A stretch of 64,000 nucleotides of DNA, taken from positions 10,850,001 to 10,914,000 of the forward strand of contig OZ234501.1 of NCBI GenBank assembly GCA_965153455.1, given 5' to 3'. Shown piece by piece: positions 1 to 12,474 of the stretch. The notes below the pieces were generated by a model that saw only the letters and a list, made by a program, of their open reading frames with translations, was not told the DNA's origin and did not search any database. This stretch comes from Sphagnum compactum (lineage: Eukaryota; Bryophyta; Sphagnopsida; Sphagnales). Numbering within the stretch: the first letter of the stretch is position 1; each line of letters begins with the position of its first letter. The translations under genes and the position numbers were made by a program.

Positions 1-326
1 AATGAAATGAAAATCCCAAATCATGTATCTTCAAAACCTCTTTTGCCATTTTTGGTGATGAAATGACTATTGTGTGAATTGATCCCAACTTGAGTTCCAT
101 GATATCCCCATATGTCTTGGACAAATTGTAAAAAACTTGATGATGGAGCTTGTCAATAAGAAGAAGGTGTCCAAACATTGGCCAACTAGGGCATGGACTT
201 GGTGTTTTTTTAAAATTATTTGTGAGTGTACCAACACATGATGATATAATACAAAGAAACCAACTTAACTATTGTAACTAGAATTACCATAATAAGTCGG
301 TCCCATTCCATTATAAGGTTGTGCAT
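1..326 (-). pseudogene. Cytochrome P450 exon-1 fragment (5' part, cut by window edge)
   Basis: On the minus strand, positions about 205 down to 16 translate without interruption into P450 sequence. It runs from the proline-rich hinge (PSPCPSWPMFGH) through YNLSKTYGDIMELKLGSIHT to MAKEVLKIHDL, matching residues about 50-120 of the intact genes at 6178-8242 and 15694-17729, and closer to the former. The equivalent start ATG is at 326-324 and a hydrophobic N-terminal segment follows, but two in-frame stops and an indel separate it from the hinge, so no full protein can be read from this start. The hinge RAPRPFP is altered. Similarity to the promoter side continues to about 395. The rest of the gene, if present, lies outside the window. 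I infer a decaying paralogue. A missed small intron or a later start is unlikely because the stops fall where its paralogues have none. Confidence 0.8.
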
Positions 327-396
327 GGTGTGCATTTGTTTTCATTACTAAGTGTCATTGATTTGTTATGTCAATGTTCTTTCCCTTTGTAATGGG

Positions 397-2100
397 CATG
401 TGTGTGTTAAAAGCAAGTGAAAATTAATTTGCAAGGACTCGAGTGGCAAAAAACCATTACATGTTATGAATGCATTCACAAATTGATTTGGCATTTGAAT
501 GCCTATGCAAAAAATACATGAAAGGGCCCACTTTATATATGAACCAAGAACAAAAGCATACATCAATGCTAATTTAAGTCTAAAATTGACATCTATGCAC
601 GAGGGTTGAAAATACATGTCAAGTAAGTGTGGTAAAGAAAGCCAATTGTGTGTACAAGTTGATATGTATTTTTGCCCACATGTTTCACTAAATAATCTCT
701 AGATGCAATAAAAATTCAATGGAAAATAAATACAAGATTTGTAACTTTGGTAACCCCATGTAATGTCACATTATGATATAATGTGAGAACACACTCAAAT
801 GTACTTTAATGGATTTAATTTTTGCCACTTTTTGGTCCACCCAATCATGCATTGATTGTTAGGACTCAAGTGGGGACAATAATTTTTCACTTAATTATAT
901 GTCATCTATTTTTTCTAAATCTAATCATGTTATTTACATCATATATTGTTTTTAACCTAGTATGTAAACAAGCCTCCCTTGTTACCATTTAGTGACCATA
1001 TTGGGGAAGATTGCAAAACCTCCTTTCTAGTGCTCTCCAATCTTTCATTATTTTGGTTTATTATTATATCTACATTCTTTCCATTGAGATTTATTCCATA
1101 TTTGTTGTAAATTCATTTCTATGCTACTTGTGAGCCATTTGTCTTATGAAACTCTTAATCAATGTTTTAGACTTCATGACATTTGTACAAAAACACTTTT
1201 CAACGTTCATTTCACTTTTGCTACTAAATAGTAAAACAACTTCATTGATTTAACATTTTTTTTTCAACTATTTATAGGTGGTAGTTAGTTAAACATTCAA
1301 ATTTCTCAAATTTAGTAGGTTTATTTGGAATGTCTCTAGTTTTTTTTTGGTAGTTGGTCTTCTTTTCATGCAAATTTTTTTGAATTTTTTTTCCCTTGCC
1401 AACTTTTTACCAATCAATACCCCTACTTGCATATTTTTCTGTGTTTCTATCCTTTGACATTCCATTTCTACCCAACTTTATTTGTTTAACTCCCAACTAA
1501 ACATATAAAAGGGGTTTTTTTTTCCTACCACTTCTCAAATTCACAAGTTCAATGAAATATATATAATCAATTTGATTATTGGAGTCATGGTGAGTGTGAA
1601 ATTATCCACAAAACACAAGATCTAGTGAATGAAAGGTATATGTGAAAATTTGTTATGTGACAAACATCACAAGATTTCATTCAAAATAATTGCTTTTCAA
1701 TTGGGAAAAATGCAAACTATATTAGTAGGGTTTACTCAACAAGTAAGACATGCATTAAGAAGAGATTTGACATCCAAATGCATCTTTGGGGGAGGGGGGG
1801 AATATTTTGAACTTTTGTTTTTCCCAATGTGTTCCCATCCAAGTTCCAGTGGGTTCCCCACCAATGATTATTTTTTCAATTTCTGGATGGTGCAACATTG
1901 GCTAGCATCCCACAAGGGATTTAACATAAATTGTGCTAGATTTTTAGAACCTATCTAAATAGTAAAAAACCAAGTTGAAAAATGTTGCCAATTTGAAATC
2001 AGAATCCAAATGTGGCAAAAAAGAAAAAAATCAAATTTGGGTGGAATTTTTGTGATTTTTTTTAGAAAAAACAAGAAGATAGTAACAAAATATATATTCT
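397..2100. other. AT-rich intergenic DNA
   Basis: No gene could be supported. The stretch is poly-A/T rich, and the longest open frame (109 codons at 1629-1958) has no recognisable motif and a low-complexity composition. A short stretch near 430-470 (TTGCAAGGACTCGAGTGG) resembles one near 3448-3490, which suggests old dispersed repeats, but the match is too short to name a family. Confidence 0.5.
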
Positions 2101-2101
2101 C

Positions 2102-2400
2102 TTATTTTTCTTCTTTTTTTTCATTTTGGCAATATTTCACACCCAAAATGTTGTTTGCAACATGTTTTGCAAGTTCCAAACGTGTTCCCCAGCATGTTCC
2201 AAATAACACCTCATTTTGTCCCATATATTTAGCAGATTCAACTTTTGCATCTATCACAAGTGGTGTCCATCCAAAACTTTGCCCACTATAATTGAAGAAT
2301 TGTGTAATAAAATGCAACCGAATCATGTGTTTTGCTAACTTGTGATGAAATGACACCACTATCCAAATTGAGGCCAACACAACCTCCATATCAAATTTTG
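2102..2400 (-). pseudogene. Relic of cytochrome P450 exon 1
   Basis: The minus-strand translation of 2389-2250 aligns with P450 exon 1. MEVVLASIWIVVS corresponds to MELKLGSTSTVIIS, HHKLAKHM to STKLAREV, and QFFNYSGQSFGWTP to HFLSYDGQSVGWAP of the gene at 15694-17729. About ten residues (the VFAYRPNS segment) are missing between them. Beyond GWTP the reading stays open but the match becomes weak; the C-helix WxxxR motif is absent. It has diverged further than the fragment at 1-326 and has the same orientation. No exon 2 or exon 3 remnant was found nearby. This is a non-functional relic, recognised only by short collinear matches. Confidence 0.5.
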
Positions 2401-5400
2401 GGGGTCCCCATGACTAATTAATATGAATTGCGCTACATTGTTTTTGGTGTGTCTTTGTTCATAAGTGGAAATTAAACAAACATGGTGGGCTTAATCTTAT
2501 AACTTGATTTTGTGTAAAACCATCCTTAATACAATCATGTATAGAATACAACTAATGTGTTATTGGTGTGTCAATGTGTGAATCATCCAAGGATTCCATG
2601 GATGGTGGGTTATTCATAAAGCTATCTACCAATTTGGTTTTTGATGTCCATGTCTTTTAAAAGTAAAAAAAATTGTGATATCATTTAGTCACACATATTG
2701 CACGATCATCAAAGTTGGATGAACTTTAAAATTGACCGTATAACTTGTTGAATGTGCGTGATTTATAATTCCTTTAACTTTATGCAATTGTTTTTGCATG
2801 ATGTAAAACACACAAACAATTCAAAATGATATGGTCATTTGCCAACAAATCTCATGGCATGAGTCAAAAAAATATATTATCAAATTTTATTAGGTCATCC
2901 AATTTTCTCACAAACAAACTTGGTTTTTAATCTCCCACTTGTTTTTATGCCAACTTGTTTTCAATACATGGATAAGTCTTATTCGATTCTTTGAGCTTGT
3001 CATTAGAGTTTTGAAAATATTTTGATCTTGCCCAAAAATAAATAAGGAAGATTATACATCCCACTTCATGTGGTTATAATGTTTGGAGCCATGCCAAAAC
3101 CTTTTTACATAATCAATTTGCATGCAAATAGACTTCTTTGTGTGTGTATGCAATGTAGCCCATAGCCATAACTCACCATGCTAACAATTTAAAATATTTT
3201 GCCTTGGTTCTAAGTATTGGGTGGAGTTGATTAATGAACATTGTTTGAAGCTTTTCACAATTATATGTTATTGACCACTTTACAATGACATGTGCAATTT
3301 ATTGAACTTCCCCAATCTACACACATTTTAACAAAAGTACAAATTGGTTGAAAAATACAATTGACATTGACCACTTTATTCATATACATGTGAAATGCAT
3401 GAACCGTGTCTTGACTATTGCTAGCAATGTAAAATGAGCTTTCTTTTGCAAGGATCCAAGTACCATAAAAGTCATCATGCCTTATGAATGTCTTGCCAAA
3501 GATAGACAAGTCAATGACAAAATAGTTCAACATTTTTTTGCATGATGTGCATATTATATCCTTGTTGGAAGACAACATGATTATGTAGAAAGTAGTAAAT
3601 AAATGGTTCACCAACACCATATAAATGAAGTTGGAGGATTCAAATGGGACAATGATTTGAGTTGAGTTCAATTGAGAAATTTTTATTTTGGTTCAACTAT
3701 ACATGTTGGGTTTAGGAATAACTTTCAAACTTTATATGTTTATTGTAGGGTCTATGAATTTTTTAAGTGTTAAATCTTGAATTTTTTTAAGTAATGCATG
3801 TATTCTCACAATCCATGATTGAAGAATTATCTACAACAAATAACATTTGACACATCAATACCTTTGGGATTGTTCATTAGGGAAATTATGGCCCAAGTCA
3901 CGAGTTTTGAAAAGCATTTTTGTTCAAGTTTGGCCATTTAACATTATTATTTAAGCATCAATTCTAGGCATAGGTTAAGGAAATCATGTCTTTCACATGA
4001 AATTTTATCCACATTACTTTGGGCCAAAGACTAAAGCAAGTTGCATCTATGTACATTTGTTAGATTAGTTCCATATATGAGTATTATGTGTGAGCCCTAT
4101 GGGTCTTAGATTTTCACTATAGATGAAAGTTGGTAAATGTGTGGATGAAAATCATTGGTTAATTTGTGAAAAGAACATCACATCAATAATCTCTACAAGT
4201 AGTTAATCGCTTCAATTCATGGCTTTAGTTTCCATACAAATATAAGTAAATTAAACATTTGTACCAAGAAAACACACAAGAAGCATCATACTTGATTGTT
4301 TCATATTGATTATATAGACCTGCAAATATATTGAAAGCATGGGTTACCATCTCAATTGTCAAAACCAACCATATATGAAAGAAAAATCATGCAACTTCAT
4401 AAATTCACACAACATGGTTTCCCTGCAATGAATGAGTGGATTTATAAATACATTACATTGACTTTTAGTACACAAGTCCACATAAGTGACACATGCATTT
4501 TTTCTATACACAAGTGCATTCACAAAATAATGATTCAAGGGTGCACTCCGAGTAAGGACATAGGTGACTGCTTTTTAAATAGTCCTAGGTTATGCAATGA
4601 GATTATTTCATTTGCAAGTTGCACAAAAAAATTTTAATCCTTTTAACCCAAAATATGTTGCATTATATTGCTCTGTAAATATATATTTTAAAAATCTCCT
4701 CAAAATTATGTCATTTTTGAATCCTTTTAAGTCCATGTAGTAATTTAAGCAACAAAAGCATTGAGCACTTGTTTTTTGGTAGATTCATTCCACATGTTTT
4801 CCATAATATATTAAACACATTTGGATTAAAATAGATTAAACCAGTTGACAATATTAGTACAAAATTTGACATTAAAACATGAAAAATCAAGCAATGGTTA
4901 CACTTGTTACAACTCATTTATTTGTGAAAGCACCTACACATTCTAATCTTTATCCATGGTTTGAAAGAGTATCAAAACCATGATGTCTTAGAAAACATTT
5001 TTTACACACTCTTGTAATAAAATTAAATACAGGGGATAATATTTTTTTATTGAAAAAATCATTTTAATTTATCATATGTGTATGTTAATCTATACTACCA
5101 CTAGTTTAGGGGCAACAATATCAAGTTACATAACAAATTGTGCATAAAAAATGAAAAAGATATGACTCATCAAGCAAATAAGGTTTATTATTTAGTGAAT
5201 CAAAAGTTGTTAGGTTTTCAAGGTGGAGGAGGTGAAAAGTGGCAAAACTTTCTTAATAATTGCAAATTTTTACACACACATTATCATTTCCAAAAAGCTT
5301 TCAATATATGCCTACATGTTGACAACATTATCTTTAACAACGTAACTTTGAAATGATTCAAAGAGTTTAATTAAGTCTCAAGAAAAAACACATCTAAATA

Positions 5401-5444
5401 AAGTCTTCCATGACTAACAAAAAAGTTTCCCATCATATTTGTAT
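2401..5444. other. AT-rich intergenic DNA with unassigned open frames
   Basis: No gene could be supported. Open frames at 3261-3671 (-, 136 codons), 4356-4637 (+) and 4711-4917 (-) lack known motifs, and their codon use looks like AT-rich noncoding DNA. They may be remains of old transposons. Confidence 0.4.
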
Positions 5445-6029
5445 ACTTAGTAAGTATCTTCACTACATGCTCACACATTTATGTCTCATACCTAATATCT
5501 TGGACCCATTCAATGTTTCAATAGTATAACTTAGTAAATATCTTCACTACATGCTCACACACTTATGTCTCATACCTAATATCTTGGACCCATTCAATGT
5601 TTCAATAGTATAACTTAGTATATATCTTCACTACATGCTCACACACTTATGTCTCATACCTAACATCTTGGACCCATTCAATGTTTCAATAGTATAACTT
5701 AGTATATATCTTCACTACATGCTCACACACTTATGTCTCATACCTAACATCTTGGACCCATTCAATGTTTCAATAGTATAACTTAGTAAATATCTTCACT
5801 ACATGCTCACACACTTATGTCTCAGACCTAGTATCTTGGACCCATTCAATGTTTCAATAGTATAACTTAGTAAATATTTTCACTACATGCTCACACACTT
5901 ATGTCTCATAATTAATATCTTGGACCCATTCAATGTTTCAATAATACAACTTAGTAAATATCTTCACTACATGCTCACACACTTATGTCTCATACCTAAT
6001 ATCTTGGACCCATTCAATGTTTCAATAGT
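5445..6029 (+). repeat. 84-bp minisatellite, seven tandem copies
   Basis: A unit beginning ACTTAGTAAATATCTTCACT recurs at 5445, 5529, 5613, 5697, 5781, 5865 and 5949, exactly 84 bp apart, with only a few substitutions per unit. Each unit contains CTCACACACTTATGTCTCAT and CTTGGACCCATTCAATG. The array stops at 6029, about 150 bp before the P450 start codon at 6178, so it lies in the proximal promoter. Low divergence between units indicates recent expansion. I did not see the unit elsewhere in the window. The array has no spacer structure and no cas genes, so it is not a CRISPR. Confidence 0.97.
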
Positions 6030-6061
6030 CATGCTTTTATGAAGGTGAACCACATTCTAGA

Positions 6062-6072
6062 TAGTATTTATA
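6062..6072 (+). promoter_or_regulatory. Possible TATA element of the P450 at 6178
   Basis: TATTTATAGTA lies about 110 bp upstream of the chosen start codon and just downstream of the minisatellite. It would give a leader of roughly 75-80 nt. The match to a consensus TATA box is moderate and other AT-rich matches are common here. Confidence 0.3.
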
Positions 6073-6177
6073 GTATGGTGTTGCATGTTTTGTACATATT
6101 GTATACACACCCATCTTGAACAAAGAGAACCTTGTGCTAACATGTTGATAGATCCTAGTTGTAAAAAAATGCACATT

Positions 6178-8242
6178 ATGAACAACATTAATGTTATTAG
6201 TTTGGACCAACTCATCACAATACCTATGGAATTAGTGATGGTTGTAACTATAGTAGTTATCTCAATTATTTTTCTTTATATCAAATGTTGGTCTAGTTGG
6301 GCTTGCACAAAGTTGAAGAGAGCACCACGGCCATTTCCCACTTGGCCAATCTTTGGACACCTTCCTCTTTTGGGTATGCTCCCTCACCATTCTTTTTACA
6401 ATTTGTCAAAGACTTATGGGGACATCATGGAACTCAAGTTGGGATCAATTCACACATTAGTAGTTTCATCACCAGATATGGCCAAAGAAGTTTTGAAAAC
6501 ACATGATTTGGTATTTGCATCTCGTCCCAAATCTATCATATCACAACTTTCAAGCTATGGTGGACATAGTGTTGGATGGGCACCATATGGGGACCATTGG
6601 CGACACATGCGAAAAGTGAGTGTACTAGAGCTTTTTACTACTAAAAGTCTCAAGGCTTCCAAAAATATTCGACACAAAGAATTATCTTTGTTGGTGCAAA
6701 GAATTTTCCAAGATTGTAAGGTAATCTGCTCAATTTATGTTTCAATGTGGTTATTTTTTCATTAAAAGGTTACAATCTAGATGAAAAATTGCATCTTTTT
6801 AAATAAAATCACTTGAGCAACACATTGTAACATAATTTAAAGCAACAACCTTTCACAAAAAAAACATGTTATTGTTTTGGAATTGATGAAATTAATATTT
6901 GACAACTTGTAAATATAATGGTGCATGCAGGAAGAAAAACCAATGGACATGCAAACAACATTGTGTAATGCCTCTATGAATCTAATGACACGTTTGTTAT
7001 TTGGAAAAAGTTTTCTCACCACAAAATCTTCAAATGATGAATGTGCACAATTCAAGGACCTCATCGTGAAAGAAGTGGCTCTAGCTGGTGCTTTCAACAT
7101 TAGTGACTTTGTTCCATTCTTAAAGCCATTTGATATCCAAGGCCTTCAATGTCAAATGAACCATACACGTTTGAAAGTGGATAACTTTCTTAACAAAATA
7201 ATTCAAGATCATTTAAATGAGAAGAAACCAAATGAGTCCAAGGACTTCCTTGATGTTTTGCTCTCTCTTCCTGGAAAAAATGGTTTTAGCCATAGGTTGG
7301 AGGACAACACAGTGAAGGCAGTTATCAATGTAAGTTATTCCATCTTTTCACATTTGTTAAAGTTGAAGATGAAACTTAATTTTTGGACATGTTAAATGAA
7401 TTTAACATCTTACATGTATAGTGGACTAGCAAATATGGATTACTTTTTATGGATTATACATATCAATGTGAAACTTTCAAATTGGTGTGCTTTTAAAAAC
7501 GTGTATGCAACATTTATGCACAAAAGAATTATTTTGTTCAATCAAAGTTAATAACCCCTTAATGTGGTTACTATGGTCAACATTCTATTTGAATGTTCCC
7601 AATGTGCAGGAAAGTTTAATGGCAGGCACTGATGCATCTGCCACCACTATAGAATGGGCATTGGTGGAGCTATTGAAACATCCAAAAGTTATGAGAAAAG
7701 CTCAAGATGAATTAGATGGTGTGGTTGGTGATGGACGATTTGCAAATGAAGATGACATTCCTCAATTAAAATACCTTCAAGCCATTGTGAAGGAGACATT
7801 TCGCCTTCATCCTCCGGCTCCATTGTTGGTGCCACATGAAAGCATAGAATCTTGTGAAATCAATGGTTACCATGTGCCTGCCAAAACACGCATGTTTGTG
7901 AACATATGGGCTATTCATCGAAGTTTATGTGCCTATGATAATCCTTTGGATTTCAATCCTGAAAGATTTGTTGGAAGCGAGGTTGATTTAAAAGGATCTG
8001 ATTTCCAACTGCTACCATTTGGTTCTGGACGACGGATGTGCCCAGCTATGTCATTAGGTTTGATCACTGTGCAAATGGAGTTAGCTATGCTTCTTCATAG
8101 CTTCATGTGGAAGTTACCAATAGGTGAAAACCCAGAGGATATTGATATGGGTGAAGTATTTGGCATTTCAACACCAAAAGCAATTCCTTTGAAAGCAATC
8201 GCTACTGCTCGACTTCCTTCAAATTTGTATGTAATTCCATAA
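6178..8242 (+). CDS. Cytochrome P450 (A-type, CYP71-clan-like) with altered catalytic motifs
   Basis: This encodes a 524-residue haem monooxygenase-like protein, probably ER-anchored. Exons are 6178-6720, 6931-7329 and 7610-8242 (181, 133 and 210 codons plus stop). Both introns are GT-AG and phase 0. The start was chosen because the N-terminus then aligns with the paralogue at 17729; an upstream in-frame ATG at 6085 would add 31 unmatched residues. Seen: hydrophobic anchor about 16-37, proline-rich hinge about 48-57, C-helix WRHMR, K-helix ETFRLHP (Glu376, Arg379), PERF (431-434), haem loop FGSGRRMCPA with Cys458. Two key residues deviate. The I-helix motif reads AGTDAS, with Ala323 where the family has the oxygen-activating Thr. 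Ala460 replaces the Gly two residues after the haem Cys. The conserved HRDP is HRSL. The frame is otherwise intact. It may have specialised or rearrangement-type chemistry, or be an early-stage pseudogene. Substrate unknown. Confidence 0.9.
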
Positions 8243-8312
8243 CTTCTTTGATGTATTAATTATGACACTCAAATGATGAGTGCGTTCTCATTTATGTGGG
8301 AGAATATGGGAA

Positions 8313-8318
8313 AATAAA
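8313..8318 (+). terminator. Possible polyadenylation signal of the upstream P450
   Basis: AATAAA occurs 70 bp after the stop codon, at a normal distance for a plant 3' UTR. The surrounding DNA is AT-rich, so a chance match is possible. Confidence 0.35.
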
Positions 8319-11300
8319 CAAATGTTTCAATGCATCAATGTCATTTTCATTTATGATTGTTATCAATGGAAGTTGCATTTTAATACATAAGTATGAAAAC
8401 ATGTCTTTCATTTTTATTTTTAAATTTATATTCTTAAAATATTTACATTTGATAACAATGATGAAAAATTGGATAATATAAATTATTTATACCTATTTTG
8501 ACTTGACATTGAATCATGTGTGAACATATGCACTTGCCATTTCATCAAATGTAAACATGTGCACTTGCTTTGAAGGTATCTCAAATGTGATGATTATACA
8601 TTAAATATTTCCAAAACATTTTGGTGTATTCTTTTGATTTGTGAGAATGCATTATGCAAACCTTCACAATGTTATTAAACAATCTGTCGCATTTCCACCT
8701 CCTTCACCTTGAAAAGAACTATGATAGCCTACTTGTGGGCCTTGCTTTGGCATTAGGCATTGAAAAACATATAAATCTTGGAGCCCTTCTCTAATAGACG
8801 TCAATTCATTCCTTGCTTAAAAATGCAAAGGGTCGTTCAAAATGCCAATATAGACAAAATTTTGCATGAAATTGTTGGAAGAATTTGTTAAAAGGTTATA
8901 AATTGTAATTATTTTAGAAGACTTGGTAAGAAAACTTGTCCAAAGTACAATAAAAAAACTATATGGCTTGTATTCTTCTCCAAAAGTGTGGATAAAAACA
9001 ACAAGGTTCATTCAAGAGATGGATGTGTCATTTGATGTGGACACATGTACTAAAATGCAATCTGTATGGTTTATTCCTATATGGACCTTGTCATAGGGAA
9101 ACCAAATTATGTGGATTGTGAAGCAATATGCATTAGTTGATAATTTATATAATATGTTGAAATTCATACAAACGATTGGAGATGTGCAAGGAACATTTCA
9201 AGCAATTTAAAAGTGTGTCGTGTTAAGGTACTTCCAAAAACTAGGCCTAATCCAACATAGTATAACATAGAAAGCAAATAGGTGTTGAAGTTATCTAGTT
9301 TGTTTTTGGATATCAAAGTCCTTTCATCAATTCACTTTACTACAAATCACCACCCAACAATGATCCTCCAACTTCATCCATGTGTTGTTGGCAATCATTT
9401 GCTTTTATATTTTCAACACAATAATACATTTTTTGAAAATGATAAGGTGTACACACCATAATGAACATGTTGAATCCATTTGTAATTAATTTGTGCATTC
9501 TTTAAAGTCAACATAACACATGTTAAAGTCATCATGTGTTATGTGCATTGTGTGTCATCTTTTTTTATGTGACCCTTATATTCATCAAAATAAAGTGATT
9601 TCTAAATACACTAGGAAATTTCTTTGAGTGCTTTAGAGGGGGGGGAGATGTTTAAAATGTAATAATTAACAACACATGGAATTGACATACCCGCTTTCAA
9701 AAGTCCCTTGCCAAAACCACTACCATTATTGATAGCACATATATATTGATGGACATCACAAACAACTTTTTTTGGTATCTACCAAAGTCTTTGTACGATG
9801 ATAATGTTCACATTCCTAACCAACAATAGAAGCCGATTTTCTAATTTGTATATTCCTAGTTGAATATCCATGCCCTAGTAATATAATATATATAGTTGCA
9901 TGTATTTCATTGTGTGTGTGGATGAAAATTGATCCATATACATTTTGTGTATGGATGAAAAATGATGTGCATTTAGTTACTAATCAAATTATGAATGTAT
10001 AAGACATTAATTGGGTTGAGGCCACCAATTACTATAAGTGGCCTTGGTGTTCTAACATCTATTGATTATTTTTTGTAATGAACAGCCTTCCACCAATTAC
10101 TGAGATGGTCCAAAATTGTGGTGGATAAATTCCTTATTAACTTCAGTAAAATGCTATAATATTTGGTTTAAGATGTTAAAATGGAACTTGTAAGTTTACA
10201 ACTTGGTCCATCCCCGTTTCTAACATGGGTTCATTCTTTATAGTTCATTGAACTATACATATCCCAAGATACCAATTATGACTATGCAAAATAGTTAGAC
10301 TATACCATAAGGAGATGAAAAGGGGATGTGGCACATGTAGATGGATTATAATACATATTCAAAAAATTGGTTCAACACTATAGAATGTTATCTTGGGTGA
10401 CTTTTGAGGTCACGCATACGTTTCACATTAAAAATTTGACATGATTTCCCAACCTTTTATTTAGCAGTAGATACAAGTTAAGAACTTGGTGTGCACAAAA
10501 TGTGTGTTTGCAAAACGATGACTAGGGCATTCATCATGCATGTTGTCACCATCATCCAAATAACTAGTTGTTGCTAAACATTGTAAGAACATTTTTTTTG
10601 GAATTTTTTTTTGTTTAACATAATTTGTTTTTATAAAAGTTATGTCAAATATCCCATGAAATGCCCCTAAAAATCACCTAAAATAAAATTTAAACAAAAA
10701 AAATCATGTTTTTACACATTATTCAAGTAAATATTTATGATATAAAAGAATTTTAATAAAATTTTAATTTCATAACTGGATCTATAACCAAATGTGATTA
10801 AATTTCTTAGTGGATGATTACCAATGTGGCAACATCACAAAATTATTTTAAAATTTGCATTGTAGTAGATATATCATAACTATTATTTGGTTAAAGTAAT
10901 TGATGGTTCTAGAACTCCTTGGTTCAACATTTCAAATTGAACACGTGAGTTGCGAATTCATTTTAACAATTAGGAATTCAAGAATTATCATTCAATGTTT
11001 TGTGAAAGTAGATTGAATTTTTTATGCATTAGACAAAGACCTAATGATGTCATACAACCACATTATGTCAATAAACCATTTCAACTTCACTTTCACTGGT
11101 AGTAGATAGAGATGTGTGCTACTAAACAATGCCCAACACAAAAAAATCTTAGTGTCACACACATAAAAACACGCACAAATCTTGCATTTTCTAAAGTCTC
11201 AAAACATGAAAAATGTTATTCTAGAATCGCACTAGATGGGGATAATGCCCCCCAACACACACACAATAGTTGGAACCTCATTCACATTGAACTCAATTAT

Positions 11301-12470
11301 GGAAATTATTTTTTTAAGAAAAAAAATTAGTATTTTGTAGTAAATACTGAATACAGGTTAGGTTCAACAAACAATGAACCCCTAGTAGCAATCATAATAA
11401 AATATGCCATAATTTGCATGGGACACCCAAGATTGATGCCATAGGGATCTTTAGTAACCACGTAAACAACATGGCAATCCAAACACAATTAAACAAATGA
11501 CAGAAAAGAATTTTCAATAATGCCTTTCAATTGTTTTATATTTTATCTAGAAATTGAACTATCAATATTGGATAGAGCCACATGATAAAATTGACAAGAG
11601 TTTTACATGTAACACATCAATTCATGGCCAAGTCCAATACACATAGAATTTCCACCAACTTTTGCAATGGTAGTTCATTTGGCCACATAAGACATTTATA
11701 ACAATCAAGATGCATGCCAAGAATTTTAACATCAACCTTGTTAAATTTGAATGGAACTTGTAATTGGAATCATGACCTATATATCTATAATCAAGGATAA
11801 AATAGTTTTTTAACATGTAAAGTTCAATACCCATAGTAATGTTTGGTTCCATAACTTTCATGAGCTTTGATTGGACTAAAAATGGAACGTTGACACCCTT
11901 GGATGAACCCAAATGCATGAACCCCAATTTTGATTGTGAAATTTGAAAATGTTCAAATGAATGCACCATGGCTACAACGCTCATTGTTGCTTCTAAAGAC
12001 ATGAAATATCTACAAAGCCTAGGGCATTAATCAATTGCAAAGACATCAACAAGTTTGTACTAAAAATGTGGATCAAATCAACTCAACATTAAGAGAAAAC
12101 GCCCTTTTGTAACCAATTTTTTTTCATTGCATGTTGTTTTCAACTATGTTCCAATTGTAAACTTTTAATATTTAAATGAAATATTGGTGATTACCAAATA
12201 AGTTGATATGTCTACTAATTTGGTGGACAATTGAAAATGACCCTCGACTCATGGGAAGCCATTTCCAAAATATTTTTGGCATCAACAAACTTGCTAGTTG
12301 ATTTGTAGTCAAAAGGTCAAATGGAGATGTGACATCGTGAAACATCATGTAATCCTTGAATAACATGGTTGCATCAAAGTCATCTCTATGATTATTTTGG
12401 TGATCATGTTTTAAGGATGGATGAAATATTGTGCACATTTACAACTTTGCATCCAAATAATGACTTTAAA
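8319..12470. other. AT-rich intergenic DNA
   Basis: No gene could be supported. Open frames at 8817-9011 (-), 11112-11330 (+), 11622-12002 (-, 126 codons) and 12172-12438 (-) show no conserved motif. A small local duplication of the phrase GTGTGGATGAAAA occurs near 9916-9960. It probably consists of old decayed repeats. Confidence 0.45.
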
Positions 12471-12474
12471 CTCT

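Noticed and set aside
5445-6029. CRISPR-like array
   Set aside because: Units are contiguous 84-bp copies without variable spacers, in a plant nuclear context.
6085-6177. Upstream in-frame ATG as the P450 start
   Set aside because: It would add 31 residues without counterpart in the paralogue. The ATG at 6178 aligns with the start at 17729.
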